Positions 17,645 through 26,540 of a stretch of 64,000 nt of DNA are shown one piece after another. The DNA comes from CAWINH01 sp963837425 (GTDB taxonomy: Bacteria; Chloroflexota; Limnocylindria; QHBO01): the NCBI GenBank assembly GCA_963837425.1, contig CAWINH010000006.1, forward strand, positions 62,001 to 126,000. Direction: 5' to 3'. The notes below the pieces were generated by a model that saw only the letters and a program-made list of their open reading frames with translations, ran no database searches and was not told where the DNA came from. The position numbers and the translations under genes were made by a program. The first letter of the stretch is position 1. Each line of letters starts with the position of its first letter.

Positions 17645-18238
17645 ATGCAAGTACCGTCCAGCGGACGCGCCGTGACTGACCGGGCAATCGACCACTCGAG
17701 GCACGAGGCCAGCGACGAGGTGCTGGCCGAGGCGGCCAAGGTGCGGAGCACCGAGTTCGCGGAGCTGTACCGCCGCCACTGGCTGGGCGTCTTCCGCTAC
17801 CTGCACGCCATCACCCGCTCGCCCGACGATGCCGCCGACCTCACCGCGCTGGCCTTTGAGCGCGCCTATACCGCCATCCACAGCTTCCAGTCTCAGCGGG
17901 GCAGCTTCGCCGGCTGGCTGTACCGGCTGGCACGCAACGCCGCCATCGACGCCCGCCGACGGCGCCGGCCGCTGCCGGCACTGATGAGCCTGGGCGACGC
18001 GGATGCCATCGATGACTGGACGCCCGAGCACGCGGCGCTCCGGAGGGAGGAGCATGCCGAACTTATCCGCCGCGTCCGACAGCTGCCGCCCCCGCAGCCC
18101 GAGGCCCTCGCCCTGCGCTACGGAGCCGACCTGACCGCCCGCCAGATCGGCGAAGTGCTGGGCAAGAGCGAGGACGCCACCCACAAGGTGTTGCAGCGCG
18201 GCCTGGCCGCGCTGAAGGAGATCTACCGTGACCACTGA
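17645..18238 (+). CDS. ECF-type RNA polymerase sigma factor
   Basis: 197 residues from ATG 17645 (a TTG at 17636 and a GTG at 17672 are possible). Sigma region 2: FAELYRRHWLGVFRYLHAITRSPDDAADLTALAFERAYTA and GSFAGWLYRLARNAAIDARRRRR. Region 4: LPPPQPEALALRYGADLTARQIGEVLGKSEDATHKVLQRGLAAL. Its stop overlaps the start of the next gene (GTG 18228), a one-span membrane protein that is the likely anti-sigma factor. It probably drives the secreted-protein gene downstream. It lies directly behind the IS256 copy. Confidence 0.88.
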   Translation: MQVPSSGRAVTDRAIDHSRHEASDEVLAEAAKVRSTEFAELYRRHWLGVFRYLHAITRSPDDAADLTALAFERAYTAIHSFQSQRGSFAGWLYRLARNAAIDARRRRRPLPALMSLGDADAIDDWTPEHAALRREEHAELIRRVRQLPPPQPEALALRYGADLTARQIGEVLGKSEDATHKVLQRGLAALKEIYRDH

Positions 18239-18752
18239 GTCGCCGCTGACGCCCCTCGAGCGCGAGCTGCAGCGCGCCTACGCAGCCATCCCCAGCGAGG
18301 CGCTCAGGCGCCGGATGGATGCCCGCGTGGGACGAACCCTGGCCCGGGCGCCGGGGCATGGCCGTCGCCGGCGATGGATGGTCGTGGCGCTGGTGGCCAG
18401 CGCGCTGCTGCTGGCCGGCGCCGGCTTCTACGTGGCCTTGCAGGCGCCCAAGGCCAGCGTCCTCGATTCCGGCCAGCCGCTGGCCTGCTCCGGCCTCCTG
18501 GGGGGAACGCCGGAGGCGGCCGCGGAGGACCTCGCCCAGCGCGGCTATCGCGTGGTCTGGACGCGGGAAACGACCAATCCTGAGGATGCCGCCTTCGGCT
18601 TCGCCGAGCGGGTGGAGACGATGCCCGCGGGGGTCGTGCTCGACATCGTGGTCCGCGGTCCGGAAGCCGAGGTCCGGGTCACGCCTCGTGACGATCCCCT
18701 GGCGGCCACCGCCGCCACACGTGCCGAGGCTGAGCGGAGCGCGTGCCCCTAG
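18228..18752 (+). CDS. Putative anti-sigma factor, single-span membrane protein
   Basis: 174 residues, GTG start overlapping the sigma gene by 11 bases. A cytosolic N-terminal 50 residues (LERELQRAYAAIPSEALRRRMDARVGRTLARA), one span (WMVVALVASALLLAGAGFYVAL, about 50-71) and an outside domain with two Cys. No zinc-binding HxxxCxxC anti-sigma motif is present, so the call rests on position, topology and translational coupling. Confidence 0.6.
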   Translation: MTTESPLTPLERELQRAYAAIPSEALRRRMDARVGRTLARAPGHGRRRRWMVVALVASALLLAGAGFYVALQAPKASVLDSGQPLACSGLLGGTPEAAAEDLAQRGYRVVWTRETTNPEDAAFGFAERVETMPAGVVLDIVVRGPEAEVRVTPRDDPLAATAATRAEAERSACP

Positions 18753-18860
18753 CTCGCTCCCGCCGGCGGCATGCTCGCGCCCCTCCCGAGGTGCCGCCGG
18801 CGACTCCGTGCCCACCGTCCCGGGCCCACTTCGTCGCAAGTCTCACAGGAGGGGAACACC

Positions 18861-19580
18861 ATGTATCGGCTTCGCGCCGTCTCCATCGCCATCGTCTTGT
18901 TCGTCATGACGGTGGCCCCGGCCTCGGCCACCAGCGTCTCGCCGAGCGATGCTCCATCCAAGGCCACCCCACATTGCGTCGGTACCGCCGTCCCGGAGGG
19001 CATCCCCAGCAGCGGACCTCCGGTGACCGCCTGCTTCCCGACCTTCGCCCAGGCGATCGGCTACGCCACCCACGGAGCGGTCGCGCTCTCGGCCTCGGCG
19101 ACGCCCGCCGACTTCACCGAGCAGATGGCCACCACCAGCTCGACGACCACCATCATCGGCATCGACTGGGAGGATCCTAACTTCCAGTGCTGCTGGCTGG
19201 GCTGGTCCTATTCGTGGGAGGTCGGCAACGACTACGGCTGCTACAACAACCACAACTACTATGTCGACTCCATGGGCAGCATGGACAATCAGGTCTCCTC
19301 GGCCAAGGCCTATGCGGGCTGCTCCCGGTACTACCACTGGGAGAACAACAACGGCCAAGGCGCCAAGATCAACTGCAGTCCACAGTGCGCGACGATGGGC
19401 GTGATGAACGACGCCACATCCTCCAACGGTGGTTCGACGCGCCCTGACCTGCCAGAGAGGGCGGCGGCCACCGTCGCCCTCTCACCCCCCGTTCGACATC
19501 CGCCGCTCGGAAGCTTCCGGCCATCGTCCGATCGAACACGTCACAAGACGTTTCCACACTTCTTGACGAAGGCTCCCTAG
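18861..19580 (+). CDS. Secreted Cys-rich protein, beta/gamma-crystallin or I36-inhibitor-like
   Basis: 239 residues from ATG 18861, with AGGAGGGG just upstream. Sec signal MYRLRAVSIAIVLFVMTVAPASA. The mature protein contains DWEDPNFQCCWLGWSYSWEV, NNHNYYVDSMGSMDNQVSSAKAY, GCSRYYHWENNNGQGAKINC and MGVMNDATSSNGG, resembling peptidase-inhibitor-I36 / beta-gamma-crystallin modules (MDNQVSS and NDATSS as the paired Greek-key signatures). The last ~50 residues (after SSNGG) are Pro/Arg rich and run over a 9-bp hairpin (about 19456-19483), so the true end may be earlier and the tail an artefact. Downstream of the sigma/anti-sigma pair. Confidence 0.6.
   Translation: MYRLRAVSIAIVLFVMTVAPASATSVSPSDAPSKATPHCVGTAVPEGIPSSGPPVTACFPTFAQAIGYATHGAVALSASATPADFTEQMATTSSTTTIIGIDWEDPNFQCCWLGWSYSWEVGNDYGCYNNHNYYVDSMGSMDNQVSSAKAYAGCSRYYHWENNNGQGAKINCSPQCATMGVMNDATSSNGGSTRPDLPERAAATVALSPPVRHPPLGSFRPSSDRTRHKTFPHFLTKAP
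19456..19483 (+). terminator. Hairpin inside the 3' end of the secreted-protein frame
   Basis: GAGAGGGCG pairs with CGCCCTCTC around a 10-base loop. A perfect 9-bp GC-rich stem at this place would suit a terminator for a gene ending near 19440. Confidence 0.4.
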
Positions 19581-19635
19581 CGAGCTATCGTCGCGACCTG
19601 TGTAGATAGCGCCGCGCTCCTGATTGCGATGACGG

Positions 19636-19727
19636 CGGCCATGAGAACCTCCCCGCTGACGGCCACGAACCTCCCCGCTGACGGCCACTAATTCTCCCCG
19701 TCGGCGGCCGACAAGCCTCCCCACCTG
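19636..19727 (+). repeat. Four tandem 22-24 bp units, IS21-type left-end repeats
   Basis: Units begin with CGGCC at 19636, 19660, 19682 and 19705 and contain CTCCCCGCTGA or close variants. IS21-family elements carry several repeated transposase sites at their ends; these sit 45 bases ahead of an istA-like remnant. Confidence 0.65.
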
Positions 19728-19771
19728 CTCTACTCGCCTCGTTCGAGATCCCGGGGGCCGAGACGAGGGCG

Positions 19772-20124
19772 GTGGTGGATGAAGCGGAGCATCGAGGCAT
19801 GGAGATCCTGGAGGCGTTCGATCTGACCGGCAGCCATCGCGCCGCGGCGGAGCTGGCCGGCTGCGATCACGAGACGGTGGCCCGCTACGTGCGCGAACGG
19901 GATCGGGGCCAGAGCGCCGGTGCCGTGGCCACCCGCCGCAAGCGGATCGACCCGCACCTGGCCAAGCTCGAGGAGTGGGTCGAGCGCTCGCACGGCAAGG
20001 TCCGGGCCGACATCGTCCACGCCAAGCTGCGAGCGCTGGGCTTCACCGGCTCGCAAGACGCGCCAGCCACCCCTCGAGCGGCTGGCCGCCGAGCGGCGCC
20101 ACCTGCACCCGCTGCCCTCGCGCT
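19772..20124 (+). pseudogene. IS21-family istA remnant with an internal deletion
   Basis: GTG 19772 starts EILEAFDLTGSHRAAAELAGCDHETVARYV (HTH) and RIDPHLAKLEEWVERSHGKVRADIVHAKLRALGFTGS, the N-terminal ~95 residues of IstA. Immediately after, another frame reads LERLAAERRHLHPLPSRF, which belongs to the C-terminal part of IstA. The catalytic DDE core between them is missing and no istB follows. The fragment ends exactly at the 3' end of the convergent lipoprotein gene. Confidence 0.75.
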
Positions 20125-20661
20125 TCATTGGTCAAGGAAGCTCGGTCTATTGGGCACCGCACGGCACCTGAGCACATCGTCGGTTGCAGGCGGCGTTCCC
20201 TGTTCGGCGAGGTACCCGAACGGATCCCAGCCCCCAGTCGTATCGATGAAGACTTGTTCGGGAGGTGGCTCACCGACCGCGTAGCCCAAGTCCCTGAGGC
20301 ATCCGTTCTCTGCGACGACGTACTCATACAGCGCTGTCAGTTGGGACTCACTCAGTGCTGGGGGCGGCTCCAAGCGCGCGGGGTCCACGGCCTTAACGCA
20401 CGCACTGCGCGCCGCGAGCGCTGCATCAAGTCGCTCGCGGCTCCCCAACTCTCCGAAGCTGATGCCGCCATCTTCGGTAAGCGTGACGCTGAATCCGTGA
20501 TCCTCCAGACAACTCTTCATCTGAAGCAGAAACTCATCGCGACTGAGCTGGTGGGCGGCGCCGCTCGCCTCCGGAGGTGAGCTTGGCTGTGTGCTCGAGC
20601 ATGCAGCCAAGCTCGCCAGTAGCAGCATCCAGGCGAACTTATGGATCGGAAAGCCTGGCAT
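20125..20661 (-). CDS. Cys-containing lipoprotein, paralogue A
   Basis: 178 residues. A lipoprotein signal, FAWMLLLASLAACSS, puts the acylated Cys near residue 21. The mature domain has FLLQMKSCLEDHGFSVTLTEDGG, AARSACVKAVDPARLEPPP, SESQLTALYEYVVAENGCLRDLGY, then PPPEQVFIDTTGGWDPFG and RCRAVPNRPSFLD. The spaced Cys residues (SCLED, ACVKA, GCLRD, RCRA) and the QLTALYEY..AE..CL.DLGY core recur in the gene at 21411-21991. Similar small lipoproteins occur next to MacAB-like exporters in actinobacteria (recalled, not searched). Starts two bases after the preceding gene's stop. Confidence 0.7.
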   Translation of the reverse strand: MPGFPIHKFAWMLLLASLAACSSTQPSSPPEASGAAHQLSRDEFLLQMKSCLEDHGFSVTLTEDGGISFGELGSRERLDAALAARSACVKAVDPARLEPPPALSESQLTALYEYVVAENGCLRDLGYAVGEPPPEQVFIDTTGGWDPFGYLAEQGTPPATDDVLRCRAVPNRPSFLDQ

Positions 20662-20663
20662 CC

Positions 20664-20971
20664 CTAAGAGTTGCAGGTGGCTCCTGAGGAAACATGGCTG
20701 TAGTCCCATTCGATCGCCCACCAGGTTGGTGTGGGAACGACCTGGGAATGATACGTGTTGTAATCGTCCAGCCAATAGGTCAACCCAAAGTTCTTCCAGT
20801 AGTAGGTCGTCAACCGGGCAGTCGTGCTGTAGAGATAGCCGTAGGTATAGCACTGCCCGAGATTACCTGTGTCGTATCCCGACTTGCGGCAACCCCCCCG
20901 ACTTGCGAAATCACGAGCGCGAGGGCGAACACCCCGCTGACGGCAACCGATCGCAATCTCCTTGTCAACAT
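20664..20971 (-). CDS. Small aromatic-rich secreted or lipid-anchored protein, frameshifted
   Basis: ATG 20971 has GGAGG seven bases upstream and starts a clear signal peptide, MLTRRLRSVAVSGVFALALV, in one frame. A run of seven G near 20893 then shifts the frame; with eight G the chain reads through a lipobox-like VGGGC into KSGYDTGNLGQCYTYGYLYS and LTYWLDDYNTYHSQVVPT, and ends SHVSSGATCNS at 20664. The mature part of about 75 residues is rich in Tyr and Trp with a few Cys. It could be an exported peptide or bacteriocin-like product, or a surface lipoprotein; no family recognised. It is co-transcribed with lipoprotein paralogue A. Confidence 0.55.
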
Positions 20972-21410
20972 CCATATTCCTCCCTGCTAGCTCCGCGCGC
21001 TTCACGACACACTTGTGGCACATCTCAGAGGACTTGCCCATCATAGCGCTCTAAGTCAAATGATGGTTAATGGCGTGGATTCTCGCGGGCCGGCAAGCAA
21101 ACTAGTGCTCCCCTTCAAGGTTTCGCTAATCGGAGCCATGTTGCGACCGCGGTTCGGTCCGGGCCCCGGACCCCCGGGGGCACTCTTTGTCGTCCGGACC
21201 AGTGCGGCTCATACCTCGGCGCGGAACATTCTTCACTATTGGACCTTTTGGTTCTACAACTCCACACCGGGCAATCGGCCACGGTTTACACACTCGTGCA
21301 CCCCGTTCTAGGGATACAGAGACAGGCGCATGGTTGACCAGCGATTGGCCGGAGTGGGGTTGCGCTGCCGCGGCAACATTGTTGGGTCCTGTTGCGGCTG
21401 GAGGAGACGC

Positions 21411-21991
21411 ATGAGGGGCAGCCTGCGTAGCTTCCGAAGGGTACGCCGGGTCCGCCGCTGGGCGCCGGGCATTGCGTTACTAGTGGCCGCATGTGCCTTC
21501 TCACCGAGCCAGGACTTTCCCACGGGGACGCCGCATGCCACCTTGGACCTGGGGAGTCCGTACAAGACCACCCTCGAAGACTTCATGCTGCAGACCAAGG
21601 CATTTCTGGAAGATCAGGGCTACGAGGTCACATTGGACCCCGACAACTACTGGTCCCTGGTTTTCACATTTGGCGATCCACAGCAACAGCAGGATGTTCA
21701 GGGCGCCGTGCATGATTGCGAGAAGAACATCGATCCGGCGCGCCTGGAAGCGGTGCCGGAGCGCACGACGGAGCAGTTGCGCGCACTGTATGCCTACGTC
21801 GGGGCAGAAGCGGCATGCCTTACTGATCTCGGGTATGAACTTCCGTCCCCCCGCCTGAGCAGGTATTCATCGATTCCCAAGGCGATTGGGACCCGTTCGG
21901 CGAGGTCATCCTGGCTGGGGGCTCACTGACCCAGGATGCGCAGCGCACCTGCGAAAACGTGGAAGGACGGCCTGCCTTCCTGGATTGGTAG
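21411..21991 (+). CDS. Cys-containing lipoprotein, paralogue B, frameshifted near its end
   Basis: ATG 21411 is preceded by GGAGGAGA. Lipoprotein signal ending IALLVAAC. Core FMLQTKAFLEDQGYEVTLDPDNYWS, CEKNIDPARLEAVPE, TTEQLRALYAYVGAEAACLTDLGYE aligns residue by residue with paralogue A. One base is missing near 21838-21848; in the restored frame it continues PPPEQVFIDSQGDWDPFG and ends RPAFLDW at 21991, parallel to PPPEQVFIDTTGGWDPFG / RPSFLDQ of paralogue A. In the unrestored frame it stops at 21929. Faces the exporter operon. Confidence 0.68.
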
Positions 21992-22054
21992 GAGGGAGCG
22001 CGTGCCGCGCGCCGGTCGGGTGTGGTCGCTCGCCCACGTCGGGGCGCATGCTCG

Positions 22055-23193
22055 TTACGGGGAGCGCAGAACGTACAGCGGTTCCTGCATTGCCGCATTG
22101 ACTGCTGGCGGTCCCAAACCCGCGAGTGCGCTGAGGATGACTAGTCCCGTGATCGACAGCGTAAGCGCTGGATCGGCCAGCGACGAAGTCTGAAGCAGCA
22201 CCACAATCGTCCCGGCGAGTGCCCCGAGGATCGAACCGACGAGCGATACGGACAGCGACTCGACCAACACGAGGGCCGCGATCGTCGTTCGTGTCGCTCC
22301 CGGGTTCGGCGAAGTCCGAACTCCCGGCGCCTCCCCTCCACGACACCGTAAAGCAGGATCGCGATCAAGAGCGCACTAGTAGAGAGGGAAGCGAACAGCA
22401 CTGCGGCGTTGAGACTCCCGACCTCGTTCGCAAGCGTCTCACGAATCGCGAGCAGTTCCTCCGCGCGTTGCACTCCGAGTGAGCGGCTGTCTACCACGGC
22501 CAGCAGACCTGGCAGCCTGCTGACGAGGCCCTCCACCTCTCCACTGGAGCGCACAAGAATCAGGATTTCTCGCAGCTGGGCACCGGATCCCTCACCACGA
22601 ATCAGTATGTATGCGCTGAGGTTCCCGACCGCTGCCGCTGGCGCCACGGTTCCGACGATGGCGACCGCTCCGGCGGACTCGTCATCCACCGTCCCGACCG
22701 CATCGGCGAGCCCGAGGGTAGCGCTGGCTTGCTCCCCAGCCACCGCCTCGCCGGGCCGTGGACTCCGGCCTGCGCGCAGACGCACGAGATTGCTATGCAG
22801 AAGATCGCCCCAGTACCAGCGCGACCCCACCGCATCCCGCGCGTAGCCTTCCACGGGTCCGCCGATAGCAGCGTTCCGCGCCAGCGGACCAACAGCACTC
22901 AGCCCGATCACCCATTCGACCGACGCCAACGTCGCCAGCCGCGTAACGTCCACAGCGGTGAGGCCCGCTGCACCCGTTCTGTCCACGACGCGGACCAACC
23001 GGGATGACGGCTCCTCGAGTCTTGCTAGCAACCTGCTCCGCGTGGCGTCAGTTCGCCCGCTTGTGGCCACGATGGTAGCCGTTGCAAGCAGCACAACCAA
23101 CGCGGTGACGCCCGACTTTCCAGGGTGCCGCACAATCCCGTCGCGCGCCAGGTGCAGCAGGACGAGGAACCGGATGCCGCGCCAATCATCCAC
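22055..23193 (-). CDS. FtsX/MacB-like ABC transporter permease, frameshifted
   Basis: About 380 residues: an N-terminal span (SGVTALVVLLATATIVA), a large outside domain, and three C-terminal spans of FtsX type (LNAAVLFASLSTSALLIAILLYGVVEGRRREFGLRRT, then VLVESLSVSLVGSILGALAGTIVVLL and LSITGLVILSALAGLGPPAVNAA). The frame changes near 22301 at a CCCGGG run; the downstream frame completes the protein. Sits 2 bases behind the ATPase gene. The large outside loop and the adaptor gene indicate a tripartite MacAB-type exporter. Confidence 0.8.
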
Positions 23194-23195
23194 GC

Positions 23196-23849
23196 TCAGG
23201 CTCCAAGAACCACGACCCGGTCACAGGTGGAGGCGATCGATGGACTGTGGGTGACGATCAGCACCCCTGCGCCGGAGCCGGCCGCAGAACGGAGTCCGGC
23301 CAGGACCACGCTCGCATTCTCGGGGTCGAGATTCCCGGTCGGTTCGTCGGCGAGGAGGAGGACCGGGTCCTTCATCAAGGCACGGCACAATGCCGCGCGC
23401 TGGGCCTCACCGCCCGAGACCCGGGATGGAGTCCGCGAGCCGATCTCGCGGATCCCGTACGTGACAAGCAGTCGCTGGGCACGCCAAATAGCGTGCTCAT
23501 AGGTTGCGCCCGTGTAGTAGGCCCCCTCCGCGACGTTCTCAACGAGTGGCAGGGAGGTGTGCAGGGCCGCATCTTGGAAAACGAAGCCGATGCGGTGTGC
23601 CCGCACGCGACTGCGATCAGCGTCGCCTAACATCGTGGTGTCGATGCCGTTCAAGAGGATGCGGCCCGGATCAGGCTGCACGAATAGGCCGAGCAGGTAG
23701 AGCAGCGTTGACTTGCCGCTCCCGGAGGCGCCGCGGACCGCCACGAGCTCGCCTTCACCGATAGCGATATGGAACCCAGAGATGACCGCATTCGGCGCGC
23801 CTCGGTATCCGAAATGCAAGCCGCTCGCTTCGAGGATCAGCCCGCTCAC
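23196..23849 (-). CDS. ABC transporter ATP-binding protein (MacB/LolD type)
   Basis: 217 residues. Walker A GASGSGKST (about 38-46), Q-loop FVFQDAALH, signature VSGGEAQR (slightly off LSGGQ), Walker B LLLADEPTGNLD, H-loop THS. The PTGNLD motif and short length are those of the MacB/LolD exporter group. Its start overlaps the adaptor gene stop by 4 bases. Energises the FtsX-like permease. Confidence 0.9.
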   Translation of the reverse strand: MSGLILEASGLHFGYRGAPNAVISGFHIAIGEGELVAVRGASGSGKSTLLYLLGLFVQPDPGRILLNGIDTTMLGDADRSRVRAHRIGFVFQDAALHTSLPLVENVAEGAYYTGATYEHAIWRAQRLLVTYGIREIGSRTPSRVSGGEAQRAALCRALMKDPVLLLADEPTGNLDPENASVVLAGLRSAAGSGAGVLIVTHSPSIASTCDRVVVLGA

Positions 23850-24910
23850 GGCAGGAGGATCTCCTCGCCTGGTTCCAGTCCATCGACGATCGCCGACCCG
23901 CCGGAGACAACAACCACACGCACCGAACGTCGCGAGCCGTCAGCCATGGTGACGAAGGCCGTGTCGCTCGCGTCACTTTGCAGGGCTGCGACGGGCACAA
24001 CTGGTCCTGTGGTCTCGGGAACGGTCGCGAACTCGACCTCGAGGACCGTGGTGCCGGCGGGCGGTACCTCGCTCAGACAGTCGCTGGGCGCGCAGAGCTC
24101 GCCAGTTGCCCCGGCCAGGATGCCGGTCTGGCCGCCCTGATCGGGGTTGATGGCCCCAAGTTCGACCGGCCAACTCTGGCCATCGGCGAAGACCGCACGG
24201 CCCGCACTTCCTACGACCAGCTGCGGTGGCACAGATCCCCCGAAGGGGGTCGTGAGCTCGGGTGCGGCAGCCAGTCGCTCAAGAAGTATGGCGCCCGGCG
24301 TCAGCGGAGCCCCGACCTCCACCGCTTCACCCCACCGCATCGGAGCGTCGAACGCAGATGCCTCGATGAACACGACGTCACCTAGCGCGACCTCGCCGGT
24401 GTTTGGGAATCCGACGTCCGCCTGCCATTGCGAGACTGCGGTTGCTGTGGTGGCCGTGTAGTCATCGGTCCGGGAGTCCACGGAGTAGCCCTCTGTGGCG
24501 AGGAATGTCTTGAGTGCCTGCACATCCCGGCCCTTGGTGCCCACCGTGAGCGGACGGAAGGCCGGAACCTCCCCGGACACCAGGATCACGGGTCGTTCGT
24601 CAATGCGCAATGCGATCTGCCCTGGGGTCATCAGCCCCTCCTCGGCTACCATCGCGGTCACGATGCCGCCCGCCGGTGCGTGGACGGCACCGGCCGCAGG
24701 CCAGTCCGCGTGGGCCGGCAGCCGCAACGTGCGACTCAGGGTGCCCGACCGCACGGTGACGGATTCTGGCGTTGGCTCGCTGGCTGGATGCTGCCGGTTC
24801 ACCAGGTATGAGGTAGCCGCCGCTCCGACGACAACCCCCGCCAACACGAGGCTCGTCCACCATGCCAGGACTGTCCAGCCTTGGCGAAAAGCGCCTCGAA
24901 ACCGTCGCAC
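23846..24910 (-). CDS. Periplasmic adaptor (MacA/HlyD-like) with an inserted peptidoglycan-binding domain
   Basis: 354 residues from GTG 24910 with GGAGGG upstream. One N-terminal span (VLAWWTSLVLAGVVVGAAATSYLV), a barrel-sandwich lipoyl-like section (GGIVTAMVAEEGLMTPGQIALRIDERPVILV), then a PG_binding_1 module (about 122-170: TVGTKGRDVQALKTFLATEGYSVD ... AVSQWQADVGFPNTG), and a beta-barrel end. This domain mix is usual in actinobacterial-type efflux adaptors and fits a Gram-positive or monoderm envelope. First gene of the exporter operon. Confidence 0.85.
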   Translation of the reverse strand: MRRFRGAFRQGWTVLAWWTSLVLAGVVVGAAATSYLVNRQHPASEPTPESVTVRSGTLSRTLRLPAHADWPAAGAVHAPAGGIVTAMVAEEGLMTPGQIALRIDERPVILVSGEVPAFRPLTVGTKGRDVQALKTFLATEGYSVDSRTDDYTATTATAVSQWQADVGFPNTGEVALGDVVFIEASAFDAPMRWGEAVEVGAPLTPGAILLERLAAAPELTTPFGGSVPPQLVVGSAGRAVFADGQSWPVELGAINPDQGGQTGILAGATGELCAPSDCLSEVPPAGTTVLEVEFATVPETTGPVVPVAALQSDASDTAFVTMADGSRRSVRVVVVSGGSAIVDGLEPGEEILLP

Positions 24911-25223
24911 TGCGCCCTCCGAGCACCGTTCAGGTTTGGATCAGGCCACCCCAGATGAAGCGAGCGCCCGACCTGGTGATCCGGCAAATAGTGTATTCCG
25001 CGAGTGCGTGTCACATCCACGGCGTCATATGGGGGCCCCAGCCAGGTCCCCTCCACTGGCATGCCGAGGCCCTAGCGGACATTCGCAATCTGACCCCCGA
25101 GAGCGGTCTCCAACCCTTCGGCGACGTCAACCGGATCAACTCCTGCCGTCGCACTCGACGATTGGGCCTAGGAGAACCGATGGGGCGTGCCGTCGGTCTC
25201 CCTCGTGGGACGCCCCGCGGTCT
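24911..25223. other. Gap upstream of the exporter operon
   Basis: 313 bases between the start of the adaptor gene and the end of the XRE-TPR gene, both leftward. It should hold the exporter promoter. No gene, repeat or clear terminator was recognised. Confidence 0.5.
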
Positions 25224-26540
25224 CTACGCCGACAGCGCCTCTTGATAGAGCTTGGTCGCCTCCTCGAGCCTGCCCAGTGACGTAAGCGTTTCGGCCCACC
25301 TACCCAGGACGCGTCGCAGCAGACCCCGGCCGCCATGCTCGCGAGCGATGGTCGCGGCATCCTCGAAGGTTGCGAGCGCGGCGATCGGCTCATTGGCCTG
25401 CAACTCGGCCTCTGCACGCGTGAGCAAGGCGAGGGCGACGGTCTTGTGGTAACCCGCTTCGCGGGCCAGCTCGATGGCCTTCGACGCCGCGAGACGTGCG
25501 GCGTCGATCCGTCCCTCGGCCAAGGCGAGGCGCGCCTCAGTCTCCGCCACGTGCGGCGCGAAGGGATCGTCCTCGCCCGTGACCGCATCCCGAGCCCGTT
25601 GCAGCGATTCCTCGGCGCGCTCGAGGTTCCCCATCCCCAGGAACGTCAGCGCCGTCGTGTTCTCCAGCGCCGCCAGCTCGCGATCGGCCTGCGCCGCGCG
25701 GAAGAGGGCGGCGCTCTGCGAGGCGGTGCGCAGCGCCGCTTCGTAGTCGGCGGTCTGCTGATACTCGACGGCGAGATTGAAGAGGAATCGCGCCCGACGC
25801 AGGTCGTCCAGATCCGAGGCGAGTCCGCGGGCCTCCTCGAGGTAGGCCAGGGCGTGGTCGTGAGCCTCCTCCTGCGATTCGACGGTCGCCAGCGCGATGA
25901 GGAGCCGGATTCGGAAGTCCGAGGTGACGCGCACACCGCCGCGGACCGAGGCGAGCACCTCCTCGAGGATCGCCCGCGCCTCTCTCGGATTGTCGAGCTG
26001 GCTCTGCGCAGCTGCCAGCCAGTACCCGGCGCTAGCGGCCGATACCCCGTCACCCGCTCGCTGTGCCAACTGCTGGGCCTCCGCGGCGTGCGCTGCGGCT
26101 TCACGACCACGGTCGAGTCGGCACAGCGCTTCACTGAGGCCAAGATGTGCCGGGAGGCGCGAGACCTGGCCCAAAGGACGTTCGAGGAGCGACGCATACA
26201 GGTCGGCCGCTGTCTGCCAGTCCCCCGCCGCCAGCGAGAGGTCAGCGCGGAGGATCTCCCACTGGCCAGGCTCTTCAGCGACCAGGGCCCGCACCGGCGT
26301 CCCCAAGCGGTCGCTCAGGTAGCGGAGCGCAGCCATCGAAGGCTTCGCGCCTCCGGTCTCCAGGGCGCTGATGTAGGCCGGCGTGTAGCGTTCGCCGGCC
26401 ACCTCCTTCTGGGTCACGCCGGCAGCTTGCCGAGCGCGCCGGATGCGACCGCCGACCGCGCGCGCCAGGTCGCTGTTGTCGACGACGACCACGTGGCGGC
26501 GAGCCCGCGTTGACGTGTGAGTCTTGTGTGTCGTGTTCAT
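25224..26540 (-). CDS. XRE-family HTH regulator with TPR domain (RRNPP-like)
   Basis: 438 residues. HTH_3 at about 26-80 (LARAVGGRIRRARQAAGVTQKEVAGERYTPAYISALETGGAKPSM), then about nine TPR-like helix pairs to the end (for example AAHLGLSEALCRLDRG, ARFLFNLAVEYQQTADYEAAL, ALALLTRAEAELQANEPIAAL, LGRLEEATKLYQEAL). This layout is that of RRNPP regulators (PlcR, NprR, Rgg, PrgX) that bind exported and re-imported short peptides in the TPR groove. The chain is longer than PlcR. Its start overlaps the upstream small HTH gene by 4 bases, and a 39-codon pre-peptide gene lies just across the divergent promoter. Confidence 0.82.
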   Translation of the reverse strand: MNTTHKTHTSTRARRHVVVVDNSDLARAVGGRIRRARQAAGVTQKEVAGERYTPAYISALETGGAKPSMAALRYLSDRLGTPVRALVAEEPGQWEILRADLSLAAGDWQTAADLYASLLERPLGQVSRLPAHLGLSEALCRLDRGREAAAHAAEAQQLAQRAGDGVSAASAGYWLAAAQSQLDNPREARAILEEVLASVRGGVRVTSDFRIRLLIALATVESQEEAHDHALAYLEEARGLASDLDDLRRARFLFNLAVEYQQTADYEAALRTASQSAALFRAAQADRELAALENTTALTFLGMGNLERAEESLQRARDAVTGEDDPFAPHVAETEARLALAEGRIDAARLAASKAIELAREAGYHKTVALALLTRAEAELQANEPIAALATFEDAATIAREHGGRGLLRRVLGRWAETLTSLGRLEEATKLYQEALSA

